From Corynebacterium lizhenjunii (GTDB lineage Bacteria > Actinomycetota > Actinomycetes > Mycobacteriales > Mycobacteriaceae): a DNA stretch of 64,000 nt. Every line of letters begins with the position of its first letter. Within the stretch, counting starts at the first letter, position 1. The stretch is from the NCBI RefSeq assembly GCF_011038655.2, contig NZ_CP064954.1, positions 1,054,001-1,118,000 on the forward strand, written 5' to 3'. The translations under genes and the position numbers were made by a program. A model generated the notes under the pieces. That model saw only the letters and a list, made by a program, of their open reading frames with translations. It was not told the DNA's origin and did not search any database. Below are positions 18,829 through 28,351 of this stretch, piece by piece.

Positions 18829-18875
18829 CGCCCTCGCCAGATGCCACCGCAGCATCTGAGACGGGGGCTTTGTTT
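18829..18875 (+). terminator. attenuator hairpin of the ilvBNC operon
   Basis: CAGATGC pairs with GCATCTG around an 8-nt loop, with an outer GCCC/GGGC extension, and is followed by TTTGTTT. It lies 21 nt past the leader-peptide stop and about 120 nt before ilvB, the correct place for a transcription attenuator. An alternative anti-terminator pairing was not worked out. Confidence 0.8.
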
Positions 18876-18994
18876 ATGGAGGGCCACCCGTACCCTTCTA
18901 GCGATGATTATGTTGTCCCGCACATCAGTGGGGCTGTGCTCAAGAGCTTAAGATAACTTCTGACCGATTTTGACCATCTCAAGGAGAGATTCTC

Positions 18995-20842
18995 GTGGCA
19001 GCTTCTCATACGCCGTCGCCGGCAACGCTACCCACACACGCCAAGCCGGGTACCGAACGCATGACGGGTGCGCAGGCGATTGTGCGCACGCTAGAGGACT
19101 TGGGCACCGAGCTGGTATTTGGCATTCCGGGTGGCGCGGTGCTGCCGCTTTATGATGCCCTGCACGCCTCCACCTCCCTGCGCCACGTGCTGACCAGGCA
19201 CGAGCAGGGGGCCGGCCATGCTGCCGAGGGTTACGCACAGGCTACGGGCAAGGTGGGGGTGTGCATTGCTACCTCGGGCCCCGGTGCGACCAACCTGGTG
19301 ACCCCGCTTGCCGATGCCAACTTGGATTCTGTGCCCATTGTGGCTATCACTGGCCAGGTGGGCTCCAACTTGTTGGGTACGGACGCGTTCCAGGAAGCTG
19401 ATATTCGCGGCGTGACCATGCCGATTACCAAGCACAATTACATTGTGACCCACCCGCAGGAGATTCCGGAGGCCATTGCGGCGGCCTTCCATCTGGCCTC
19501 TACGGGCCGCCCGGGCCCGGTGCTGGTGGATATTCCGAAGGATGTCCAGAATGACTACTTGGACTATTCTTTCCCGCCGGTTATCGACCTGCCGGGTTAT
19601 AAGCCGGTGACTACGCCGCACCCGCGGCAGATCACTCAGGCGGTTAAGCTGATTGCCCAGTCTCAGCGCCCGGTGCTCTACGTGGGTGGCGGTGTGATTA
19701 AGGCTAATGCGCACCGCGAGCTGCTGGAGTTTGCAGAATACACCGGCATCCCGGTGGTTACCACCCTGATGGCTCTGGGGTCCTTCCCGGATTCGCACCC
19801 GCAGCACATGGGTATGCCGGGCATGCATGGCACGGTTCCGGCGGTGGCTGCCTTGCAGCGTTCGGACTTGATCATCGCTATCGGCGCTCGTTTTGATGAC
19901 CGCGTGACGGGTGACCTGAATTCCTTTGCCCCGCACGCCCAGGTGATCCAGGCGGACATTGACCCAGCTGAGGTAGGCAAGCTGCGCGAGGTTAATGTGC
20001 CAATTGTGGGCGATGCCCGCGAAGTGTTGCTCCAGCTGACCAAGGTTTATCAAAATGACTCTGCGCTCAACCCTCCGGAGATGCACTCCTGGCTGAGCTA
20101 CTTGGCGGACATGAAGGGTCGTTTCCCGCGCGGTTGGGAGCCTACTGCTGATGGCAAGCTTAACCCGCAATTCGTGATCGAGAAGCTGTCGGAAGTCGTG
20201 GGCCCGGATGCGGTCTATGTGGCCGGAGTGGGGCAGCACCAGATGTGGTCTGCGCAGTTCATTGATTTTGAAAAGCCGCGTACGTGGCTTAACTCCGGTG
20301 GTGCGGGAACCATGGGCTACTCCATCCCTGCTGCAATGGGCGCCAAGGCTGGCCAGCCGGACAAAGAGGTGTGGGCAATTGATGGTGACGGCTGCTTCCA
20401 GATGACTAACCAGGAGTTGACCACGGCTGCGGTGGAGGGTTTCCCCATCAAGGTGGCGGTGATCAACAACGGCAACTTGGGCATGGTGCGCCAATGGCAG
20501 ACGCTGTTTTATGACAAGCATTACTCCAACACCAAGCTGCGCGAAGAGGACCGCTATCTGCCGGACTTTGTGCAACTGGCTCAGGCGCTGGGCTGTGAGG
20601 CCATCCGCGTGACCACCGAAGAAGAGGTAGTGCCGGCTATTGAGCGGGCGCGGCAGATCACTGATCGCCCGGTGCTCATCGACTTCATCGTCGGTGAGGA
20701 TGCCCAGGTGTGGCCGATGGTCTCCGGTGGGGCGTCGAATGAGGAAATCCAGTACGCCCTGGGCTTGCGCCCACTGTTTGATGAGAATGAGTCGGCGGCC
20801 GAAAGCCCTGCCGATATTCACGAAGCGATTGAGGAGGCCTAA
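18995..20842 (+). CDS. ilvB: acetolactate synthase, catalytic subunit
   Basis: A 615-residue thiamine-diphosphate enzyme that condenses two pyruvates to acetolactate, or pyruvate with 2-oxobutyrate to acetohydroxybutyrate, the first common step of branched-chain synthesis. The catalytic Glu lies in [15 protein letters not shown], and the ThDP/Mg site is [11 protein letters not shown] followed by [14 protein letters not shown] 18995 has AAGGAGAG upstream. The N-terminal 25 residues before MTGAQAIV are Pro/Thr-rich and variable. It is the first gene of ilvBNC and is controlled by the attenuator upstream; ilvN follows after 5 nt. Confidence 0.97.
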   Translation: MAASHTPSPATLPTHAKPGTERMTGAQAIVRTLEDLGTELVFGIPGGAVLPLYDALHASTSLRHVLTRHEQGAGHAAEGYAQATGKVGVCIATSGPGATNLVTPLADANLDSVPIVAITGQVGSNLLGTDAFQEADIRGVTMPITKHNYIVTHPQEIPEAIAAAFHLASTGRPGPVLVDIPKDVQNDYLDYSFPPVIDLPGYKPVTTPHPRQITQAVKLIAQSQRPVLYVGGGVIKANAHRELLEFAEYTGIPVVTTLMALGSFPDSHPQHMGMPGMHGTVPAVAALQRSDLIIAIGARFDDRVTGDLNSFAPHAQVIQADIDPAEVGKLREVNVPIVGDAREVLLQLTKVYQNDSALNPPEMHSWLSYLADMKGRFPRGWEPTADGKLNPQFVIEKLSEVVGPDAVYVAGVGQHQMWSAQFIDFEKPRTWLNSGGAGTMGYSIPAAMGAKAGQPDKEVWAIDGDGCFQMTNQELTTAAVEGFPIKVAVINNGNLGMVRQWQTLFYDKHYSNTKLREEDRYLPDFVQLAQALGCEAIRVTTEEEVVPAIERARQITDRPVLIDFIVGEDAQVWPMVSGGASNEEIQYALGLRPLFDENESAAESPADIHEAIEEA

Positions 20843-20847
20843 GGATA

Positions 20848-21366
20848 ATGGCAGCAACTGACATCACCCGCCACACCCTGTCTGTGCTGGTGCAGGACGT
20901 GGAGGGCATTATCTCCCGCGTGACGGGAATGTTTTCCCGCCGTGGCTATAACCTCATCTCCCTGGTCTCTGCCCGCACGGAAACCGAAGGCATTAACCGT
21001 TTGACCATTGTGGTCGACGCTAACGACATCGTTATTGAGCAGGTAACCAAGCAGCTAAATAAGCTGGTTCATGTGCTCAAAGTGGTGGAGTTAGAAGAGG
21101 ACCTCTCCATTGCTCGTGCCATCATGTTGGTCAAGGTAGCGGCAGATAACACCAACCGCCCGCAGGTGGTGGATGCGGTCAACATCTTCCGCGCCCGCGT
21201 GGTGGACGTAGCCCAGGAATCTGTGGTCATCGAGGCCACCGGTACTCCGGGTAAGCTGCGCGCGTTGTTGGATGTGCTCGAGCCTTTTGGTATCCGCGAA
21301 CTGGTCCAGTCTGGTCACGTGGCTCTCTCGCGCGGTCCAAAGGCGATGGCTCCCACTAAGCACTAG
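20848..21366 (+). CDS. ilvN: acetolactate synthase, regulatory subunit
   Basis: A 172-residue ACT-domain protein that activates IlvB and confers feedback inhibition by valine, isoleucine and leucine. The N-terminal ACT domain starts HTLSVLVQDVEGIISRVTG; the GYNL and TETEGINRLTIV strands follow. It starts 5 nt after ilvB with AAGGA just upstream, so the two are translationally linked. The length is typical for the small subunit. Confidence 0.97.
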   Translation: MAATDITRHTLSVLVQDVEGIISRVTGMFSRRGYNLISLVSARTETEGINRLTIVVDANDIVIEQVTKQLNKLVHVLKVVELEEDLSIARAIMLVKVAADNTNRPQVVDAVNIFRARVVDVAQESVVIEATGTPGKLRALLDVLEPFGIRELVQSGHVALSRGPKAMAPTKH

Positions 21367-21450
21367 GGCAGGGCCCGCTGTGTGCTGCGGGTGGCCCGGC
21401 AAGAGCTAGGGGCGGGCCTCCGTGCCCAAGAGCCCCGATTTCCCACAAAA

Positions 21451-21476
21451 TGAGACAAAATTGCAAACTTGTCTCA
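21451..21476. promoter_or_regulatory. candidate operator upstream of ilvC
   Basis: TGAGACAA-N10-TTGTCTCA is a perfect 8-bp dyad in the 197-bp ilvN-ilvC spacer, followed by a -10-like TATAAC at 21508-21513. ilvC has an additional promoter of its own in C. glutamicum, so the dyad is a reasonable regulator site. The regulator is unknown; the spacing does not fit the McbR consensus (TAGAC-N6-GTCTA). Confidence 0.5.
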
Positions 21477-21551
21477 GGTAATGAAAAAATGGGCTGTGGG
21501 TGTGTGCTATAACTTTAAGCAATCACTACTCACATCCCGCTCACTTTTTAA

Positions 21552-22577
<1,026 letters not shown>

Positions 22578-22660
22578 AAACCGCAGGTCAACGGCCTAAG
22601 GGATCCGGCCGGCTTCGGCGCGATCCCGCTAGGATCCCGCAAAATCTCGCTAAACGCCAA

Positions 22661-22694
22661 CAGCCCCCGGCCATTAGGCCGGGGGGGCTGCTTT
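22661..22694 (+). terminator. rho-independent terminator of ilvBNC
   Basis: AGCCCCCGGCC pairs with GGCCGGGGGGGCT across the loop ATTA and is followed by GCTTTC. It lies 84 nt past ilvC and shortly before the next promoter. Confidence 0.8.
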
Positions 22695-22819
22695 CGGTGG
22701 CTGGGGTAGGCAAACCGGGAGGAAACGGGGGCATCGGCAAGCTCTGGGTGTCCGACTGTGTCCGATTACATCTGCCTGCACAAGCTAGACCCTGGGCAGC
22801 CTGCGGTAGGGTTGGAGTT

Positions 22820-24601
22820 ATGGGTTTTACCACGCCAAGCTTTGATCTGCTAGACCTATTTGCTCGCATTGACCGGGGGGATATTCAGCTGCCGGACTTC
22901 CAGCGCGACTATGCCTGGGATGAGGACCGCATTCGTTCCCTGATTGTCACGGTCCTGCGCGGTTACCCGGTGGGGGCGTTGATGGTGCTGGATACTCGCA
23001 ATGAGCCCATGCGATTTCGGCCGCGGCCGCTGCGGGGTGCACCGGATACGGGCGCGCGCCCGGGGCTGTTGCTGCTGGATGGTCAGCAGCGTCTGACCAC
23101 GTTGTACCACTGTTTCCGCGGTGCGGGCACGGTGCGCACCACGGATTTCCGTGCCAAGCGGGTGACGCGGACTTTTTATGTGGACGTGGCCAAGGCGGTC
23201 TCGGAGCCGATGTTGCCGGATGAGGCCGTTTTTGCCGTCGATGAGTCCGGCAAGGTCAGTTCGCATTTTGGTCCTGAGCTTGCCGATTCCCCCGCATCCG
23301 CCACGCCCCAGTTGCCCGGGTGTATTGCGGTGGCTGATTTGCTTTTTGCTGCGGGGACGCGCGCTCTTTTTGAGCTCGCGGCAGGGGAGTTGGCTGCGGA
23401 GGCGGCGGAGTTTCACAATCGGATAATGCGCCCGCTGGCGGGCTATGACGTCCCGGTGATTCGCCTGGCGCGCGAAACTGAGCGCTCCGGGGTGGGGCAG
23501 GTTTTTGCCCAAGCCAACTCCAGCGGTTTGCAGATGGACGTCTTCGACCTGCTCACGGCGGTCTTTGCTAGTGAAGACCCAGATTTTCATCTGCGGGAGC
23601 ATTGGGAGGACATTCGGGGTGGCTTAGAGCGCCACCCGGCGTTGGCGGGTATTGGGCATACAGAATTCTTGTCCGCTGTGAGCTTGCTGGTTACCGCGCA
23701 GCGTGGGCACGCGGCAGGCAACCGGGAGGATGTATTGTCACTGTCCTTAGCGGATTACCGGCGGGTGGCTGCTACGTTGCGGGTGACTTTTGAAGAGGTC
23801 GCGGCGTTTTTGTCCCAGCGGTGCATTTTCTCGCAGTCGCAGGTGCCGTTTGATGCTCAACTGGTGCCGCTGGCGGTGATTTTGGCACGCTTGGTGGACC
23901 GCCCGGGGGTGTTGGCGCAGCGAGAGGCGTGGGACAAGATTAACCGTTGGTTCTGGTCGGGAGTCTTTGGTGAGCTCTATGGCGGACACGATGTGGCCCA
24001 GCGCGCGGCGCGTGATGTTGATGAGGTGGTCGCGTGGGTGCTGGGGGAGACTGAGGTGGTGCCCAAGACCGTGCGCGACGCCACGTTTGCGGAGTCGCGG
24101 TTGTTGTCTGCTACCCCGGATTCGGGGATTTTCAAGGCGCTAGATGCACTGCTGATGGCGCGTGGTGCGCGCGATTGGCGTAGCGGGCGCGAATTTGACC
24201 GCACGACGTTCTCTGAACTTAGCCCGGGCTTTTATCCGGTGTTCCCCCTGGCGTGGTGCGACCAGCATGGTGTGGATCCGATTTTGGCGCAGTCGGTGCT
24301 CAATCGCACGCCGATGGGCAAGCGCACGGAGGTTATCGTCGATGACCGCAGCCCGCAGCGCTACCTGCCCCGGGTGCAGTCGAAGTCGATTATGGAGGAC
24401 GCGGAATTTGATGCCGTGTTAGCCTCGCATGAATTGGACCCGGTACATTTGCACGGCGGTAAGGCGGCGGAGTTCTTCGCGGACCGGCGCCGTCGCTTCG
24501 TCGGGATGGTAGAACACGCCATGGGCAAGGACGTCATCCGCGATGTGGATGGCACGGATTTGCGTTCTGGGGCTGAGGGGCCGGATGCCTTCGCTCGTTA
24601 G
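22820..24601 (+). CDS. DUF262 (GmrSD-like) protein with altered HNH motif
   Basis: A 593-residue protein whose N-terminus is DUF262: IQLPDFQRDYAWDEDRIRSL and the signature LLLDGQQRLTTLYH near residue 90, a ParB/Srx-like fold that hydrolyses nucleotides in GmrS. The C-terminal part keeps the family's layout (FYPVFPLAW then VLNRTPMGKR), but the histidines usual in the H-x-IFP nuclease motif are absent, which may mean the nuclease is inactive. ATG 22820 has TAGGGT 7 nt upstream (leaderless). Relatives cleave modified phage DNA, but no companion genes are here. Overlap with the next gene by 17 nt suggests co-transcription. Confidence 0.8.
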   Translation: MGFTTPSFDLLDLFARIDRGDIQLPDFQRDYAWDEDRIRSLIVTVLRGYPVGALMVLDTRNEPMRFRPRPLRGAPDTGARPGLLLLDGQQRLTTLYHCFRGAGTVRTTDFRAKRVTRTFYVDVAKAVSEPMLPDEAVFAVDESGKVSSHFGPELADSPASATPQLPGCIAVADLLFAAGTRALFELAAGELAAEAAEFHNRIMRPLAGYDVPVIRLARETERSGVGQVFAQANSSGLQMDVFDLLTAVFASEDPDFHLREHWEDIRGGLERHPALAGIGHTEFLSAVSLLVTAQRGHAAGNREDVLSLSLADYRRVAATLRVTFEEVAAFLSQRCIFSQSQVPFDAQLVPLAVILARLVDRPGVLAQREAWDKINRWFWSGVFGELYGGHDVAQRAARDVDEVVAWVLGETEVVPKTVRDATFAESRLLSATPDSGIFKALDALLMARGARDWRSGREFDRTTFSELSPGFYPVFPLAWCDQHGVDPILAQSVLNRTPMGKRTEVIVDDRSPQRYLPRVQSKSIMEDAEFDAVLASHELDPVHLHGGKAAEFFADRRRRFVGMVEHAMGKDVIRDVDGTDLRSGAEGPDAFAR

Positions 24602-25565
24602 TCGCGGCGCCCGTCAAAGAGAGTCTGGTGCGCCTACCGCTGCGCGGGCACTGGCTGGGTGCGTGGTGGCTGGGTCTATCCTGGCTGGGTCTATGCTGGC
24701 AGGGTCTATGCTGGCAGGGAGTGTGCTGGTTGGTTGTGCGCCGCAGAAACCGCCGATGCCCTCGCCCCAAGACCTGGCCACTGTGCCGGAGGAAGACATT
24801 GACCTGGTTCGTGCTGCGCAGGCCAATGCTGGTGGCTTTGTTCAGGAGCGTTTTCGCGGCCGGGTAGAGGTGTTGCCGGATTATTGGGGCGTGGAGTCGG
24901 TGCGCGAGTTCTTCCCGGACTCGGAGGCGCTGATTATCGCGGAGAACTCAGCGGCGCCTTTGTTGCGGGCGGCATCGTTGTCCGTGGCGCAGCGGGTGCC
25001 GATGGTTATTTTTGATTCCTCCGTGCGCGAGGAAATCTTCCGGCTGGTAAAGAAGTTGGGCGTGCGTCATGTGCTTTTGGTGGGCCAGGTGCCGGTAACC
25101 GCCAGTACCGGAACGGTGGAGGTGGTGCGGGATCCGGGTACTACCAGTGCGATGGGGGTGATGACGGCGTTCCAGTTCGATAGCAAGGTGGTGGGTTCCC
25201 CGGAGCAGATCGCCCAGGCGGTGGCGCAGCTGGACCCGGGGGCGCACACGGAGCTCAAGGCCGCGTGGGAGCCGCTTGCACGCCGCGAGCACTTAGAGGC
25301 TCAACCTTTGCCCGCACAGCCGCGCCGTGATGGGCAAATGGCCCCAGTGGTGGTGGCTACGGCAGCGACGAGCCCTGCGGCGGTGGCCAACGCCCGTGCC
25401 TTTGGCGCCGAAGTGCGGATTATGCCGACTGCTAACCCGCAGGAATCGAAGGCGGCGTACGCGATGGTGGCGGGTTTGGACAATGGTCCACTGGTGGCGT
25501 TGGGGGAGGACTTTGGTGACCCTCACCTATTGAGCGACCGAATTGGACAGGGCTGGCGTGAATAA
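24585..25565 (+). CDS. lipoprotein of cell-wall-binding-repeat-2-like type
   Basis: A 326-residue exported protein. The signal sequence is unusual: four tandem 15-bp units encode GS(I/M)LA-type pentapeptides before the lipobox VLVGC, with lipid attachment expected at that Cys (about residue 46). The mature part has alternating strands such as EALIIAENSAAPLLRAASL, PMVIFDSS and VRHVLLVGQVPV, reminiscent of cell-wall-binding repeat 2 modules. ATG 24585 (MPSLVSRGA) has GAGGGG upstream and overlaps the DUF262 gene. The function is unknown; surface anchoring is inferred from the lipobox. Confidence 0.75.
   Translation: MPSLVSRGARQRESGAPTAARALAGCVVAGSILAGSMLAGSMLAGSVLVGCAPQKPPMPSPQDLATVPEEDIDLVRAAQANAGGFVQERFRGRVEVLPDYWGVESVREFFPDSEALIIAENSAAPLLRAASLSVAQRVPMVIFDSSVREEIFRLVKKLGVRHVLLVGQVPVTASTGTVEVVRDPGTTSAMGVMTAFQFDSKVVGSPEQIAQAVAQLDPGAHTELKAAWEPLARREHLEAQPLPAQPRRDGQMAPVVVATAATSPAAVANARAFGAEVRIMPTANPQESKAAYAMVAGLDNGPLVALGEDFGDPHLLSDRIGQGWRE
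24669..24728 (+). repeat. 15-bp tandem repeat inside a signal-peptide coding region
   Basis: Four 15-bp units beginning GCTGGGTCTAT(C/G)CTG or GCAGGGTCTATGCTG encode the hydrophobic core of the lipoprotein signal peptide. The unit is a multiple of three, so slippage would lengthen or shorten the signal peptide in frame. Confidence 0.85.
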
Positions 25566-25613
25566 CCTACACTTTCGCGTATCTTATACACCCCACTGAC
25601 TCGAAGGGATCTC

Positions 25614-27200
25614 ATGTCGAAGCCGGTTGTTCTCATCGCCGATAAGCTTGCCCAGTCCACCGTGGCTGCACTGGGAGAGGGGGTCGAGGTCCGCTGGGTA
25701 GATGGTCCTAACCGGGCGGAGCTGCTGGCAGCAGTGCCGGAGGCTGATGCGCTGCTGGTGCGCTCGGCTACCACTGTCGATGCCGAGGTCCTAGCTGCAG
25801 CCAGCAAGCTCAAGATTGTCGGCCGCGCTGGTGTGGGCCTGGATAACGTGGACATCCCGGCTGCCACGGAGCGCGGCGTCATGGTGGTCAACGCGCCTAC
25901 CTCCAACATTCACTCCGCCTGTGAGCAGGCCATTGCCCTGCTAATGGCCACCGCCCGGCAAGTTCCGGCGGCGGATCAATCGCTGCGCCAGGGCCAGTGG
26001 AAGCGCTCGGAATTCAAGGGCGTGGAAATCTACGGGAAGACTATTGGCATTGTGGGCTTTGGTCACATTGGTCAGCTTTTTGCCCAGCGCCTGGCAGCTT
26101 TTGAAACCACTATCATTGCTTATGATCCTTATGCCAACCCCGCTCGCGCAGCCGCATTGAACGTGGAACTGGTGGACCTGGAAACGCTGGTGGGCCGGGC
26201 AGACTTTGTCACCATTCACCTGCCCAAGACGCCGGAGACTTCCGGCATGTTCAATGCGGAGCTGTTGGCCAAGGCCAAGCCTGGGCAGATCCTGATCAAC
26301 GCTGCCCGCGGTGGTTTGGTTGATGAGCAAGCCCTGGCGGATTCGATTGCCGCGGGCCACCACCGCGGTGCAGGCTTCGATGTTTTTGCCTCCGAGCCGT
26401 GCACGGATTCGCCGCTGTTTGCTCTGCCGCAGGTTACGGTGTCGCCGCACTTGGGGGCATCGACGGAAGAAGCCCAGGACCGTGCCGGCACCGATGTGGC
26501 GGAGTCCGTGCTCAAGGCTCTGGCCGGGGAGTTTGTGGCAGATGCCGTCAACGTCCAGGGCGGCCGCGTGGGCGAGGAGGTCGCTGGCTGGCTAGAGATT
26601 GCCCGCAAGCTGGGCCTGACCGCGGGCACGCTGCTGGGCAAAGCACCGGTAGCCATCGAGGTCGAAGCGTGCGGCGAGTTGTCCACCGAGGATGTCGAGG
26701 CCCTGGGATTGTCCGCCGTGCGCGGCCTGTTCTCCGGCGTGGTCTCTGAGGCGGTCACCTTTGTCAATGCAATGCAGATCGCGGACAACCGCGGGGTCAG
26801 CGTTTCGGTGCGCACCAATGCCGAGTCCAAGGGCCACCGCTCTTCCCTGCGCGTGAAAGTCATTTCCGCTGATGGAGATTCTTCGCAGCTCACCGGCGCC
26901 CTGGCGGGGATTGATGGGGTAGAGAAGTTCATCCGCATCAATGGCCGCGGCGTGGATATGCGCGCCACTGGCCGCAACCTCTTCTTCCGCTACGCCGATA
27001 AGCCGGGTGCGCTGGGCGTGGTGGGCTCCGCTCTGGGCGCGCGCGGAATCAATATCCAGGCCGCAGCCCTGACCCAGGGCAAGGTTCAGGAGGAAGCCGT
27101 GCTGATTCTGCGGGTGGACCAGCCGGTCCCGGACGACGTTGTCGCGCAGGTCTCCCAGGACCTTGCGGCCGTGGCGTTCCAGTTCGACCTGGATTCCTAG
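25614..27200 (+). CDS. serA: D-3-phosphoglycerate dehydrogenase
   Basis: A 528-residue NAD-dependent enzyme that oxidises 3-phosphoglycerate in the first step of serine synthesis. Substrate domain, then the Rossmann motif [13 protein letters not shown] near residue 150; the catalytic His is in [12 protein letters not shown], with the intervening-domain extension and C-terminal ACT domain ([14 protein letters not shown]) characteristic of the long actinobacterial type that serine inhibits. ATG 25614 has GAAGGG upstream. It sits alone, as in C. glutamicum, between the lipoprotein gene and leuB. Confidence 0.97.
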   Translation: MSKPVVLIADKLAQSTVAALGEGVEVRWVDGPNRAELLAAVPEADALLVRSATTVDAEVLAAASKLKIVGRAGVGLDNVDIPAATERGVMVVNAPTSNIHSACEQAIALLMATARQVPAADQSLRQGQWKRSEFKGVEIYGKTIGIVGFGHIGQLFAQRLAAFETTIIAYDPYANPARAAALNVELVDLETLVGRADFVTIHLPKTPETSGMFNAELLAKAKPGQILINAARGGLVDEQALADSIAAGHHRGAGFDVFASEPCTDSPLFALPQVTVSPHLGASTEEAQDRAGTDVAESVLKALAGEFVADAVNVQGGRVGEEVAGWLEIARKLGLTAGTLLGKAPVAIEVEACGELSTEDVEALGLSAVRGLFSGVVSEAVTFVNAMQIADNRGVSVSVRTNAESKGHRSSLRVKVISADGDSSQLTGALAGIDGVEKFIRINGRGVDMRATGRNLFFRYADKPGALGVVGSALGARGINIQAAALTQGKVQEEAVLILRVDQPVPDDVVAQVSQDLAAVAFQFDLDS

Positions 27201-27201
27201 C

Positions 27202-27266
27202 CCCGCGCTTGAGGGCCCGCATTTGAGGGTCCTGCGCTCGAGGGCCCCGCATCTGAGGGTCCTGCG
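27202..27266. repeat. 15-bp tandem repeat between serA and leuB
   Basis: Four 15-bp units alternate between CGC(T/C)(T/C)GAGGGCCC and GCAT(T/C)TGAGGGTCCT, giving a 30-bp higher-order period. The array ends just before the leuB -10 box TACACT (27270-27275). Confidence 0.75.
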
Positions 27267-27315
27267 TGCTACACTAACCGCAAGTATCCACAGTGTGAGA
27301 AAGGATTTCCACGGT

Positions 27316-28332
27316 ATGAAACTTGCGGTTATTGGCGGCGACGGTATCGGCCCCGAGGTCACGGCCGAGGCCCTCAAAGTCCTGCGCGCGGTGCGCGATG
27401 ACATTGAGACCACCGAATATGATCTGGGCGCCCGCCGCTACCTGCGCAATGGGGAACTTCTCACCGACGCTGACTTGGATTCATTGCGTAGCCATGACGC
27501 CATCCTCCTGGGGGCCATTGGTGCACCTGGTCAGGTGCCTCCCGGAATCCTGGAGCGTGGCCTGCTGCTCAAGATGCGCTTTGCCCTCGACCACCACGTC
27601 AACCTGCGCCCGTCGGTGCTTTATCCCACTGCCACCTCGCCGCTGGCCAATCCTGGCGAGATCGACTTCGTAGTAGTCCGTGAGGGCACCGAAGGTCTCT
27701 ACTGCGGCAACGGTGGCGTGTTGCGCGAGGGCACCGATCATGAGGTGGCCTCCGAGGTGTCCCAGAACACCCGTTTTGGCGTGGAGCGCGTGGTGCGCGA
27801 CGCTTTCGAGCGCGCCCAGTCCCGCCGTAAGAAGCTCACCCTGGTGCACAAAACCAACGTGTTGGTCAATGCAGGCGGACTGTGGCAGCGCACTGTGGAT
27901 GAGGTTGCCACCGAATATCCGGACGTGGAGGTGGACTACAACCACATCGACGCCGCCACCATCTACATGGTCACCGACCCGTCGCGCTATGACGTTATTG
28001 TCACCGACAATCTTTTCGGCGACATCCTGACGGACCTGGCGGGTGCGGTCACGGGCGGTATCGGCCTGGCAGCCTCGGGCAACATTGATGCCTCCGGCAC
28101 CAACCCCTCCATGTTTGAGCCGGTGCACGGCTCTGCCCCGGACATCGCCGGCAAGGGCATTGCCGATCCCACCGCGGCCATTTTGTCCGCTGCCATGATG
28201 TTGCGCCACCTGGGTGATGAGGCCAACGCGGCACGCATCGAGCAGGCCGTGGCTGCTGACGTTGCCCAGCGTGGGGCCGGCCCGCTGTCCACCGTGGAGG
28301 TTGGCGACCGCATCGCCGCAGCATTGGTCTAA
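27316..28332 (+). CDS. leuB: 3-isopropylmalate dehydrogenase
   Basis: A 338-residue NAD-dependent decarboxylating dehydrogenase of leucine synthesis. N-terminal [17 protein letters not shown], the substrate-binding arginines in [18 protein letters not shown] and the metal site [15 protein letters not shown] identify it; [16 protein letters not shown] is the adenine-binding segment. ATG 27316 gives the conserved N-terminus; AAAGGA lies about 11 nt upstream. TACACT at 27270-27275 is a likely -10 box. The longer frame that overlaps serA is rejected. Confidence 0.97.
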   Translation: MKLAVIGGDGIGPEVTAEALKVLRAVRDDIETTEYDLGARRYLRNGELLTDADLDSLRSHDAILLGAIGAPGQVPPGILERGLLLKMRFALDHHVNLRPSVLYPTATSPLANPGEIDFVVVREGTEGLYCGNGGVLREGTDHEVASEVSQNTRFGVERVVRDAFERAQSRRKKLTLVHKTNVLVNAGGLWQRTVDEVATEYPDVEVDYNHIDAATIYMVTDPSRYDVIVTDNLFGDILTDLAGAVTGGIGLAASGNIDASGTNPSMFEPVHGSAPDIAGKGIADPTAAILSAAMMLRHLGDEANAARIEQAVAADVAQRGAGPLSTVEVGDRIAAALV

Positions 28333-28351
28333 CTTACGCTAGGATGACGGG

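Noticed and set aside
19300..19320. TTGCCGATGCC in ilvB (and a similar site in pfkA near 2463) as dispersed-motif copies
   Set aside because: The flanking C-run is missing and the residues (LADAN) are conserved in acetolactate synthases, so protein sequence explains them.
19091..20857. 588-codon open frame antisense to ilvB
   Set aside because: Shadow of ilvB; the translation is Arg/His-rich and unlike any protein family.
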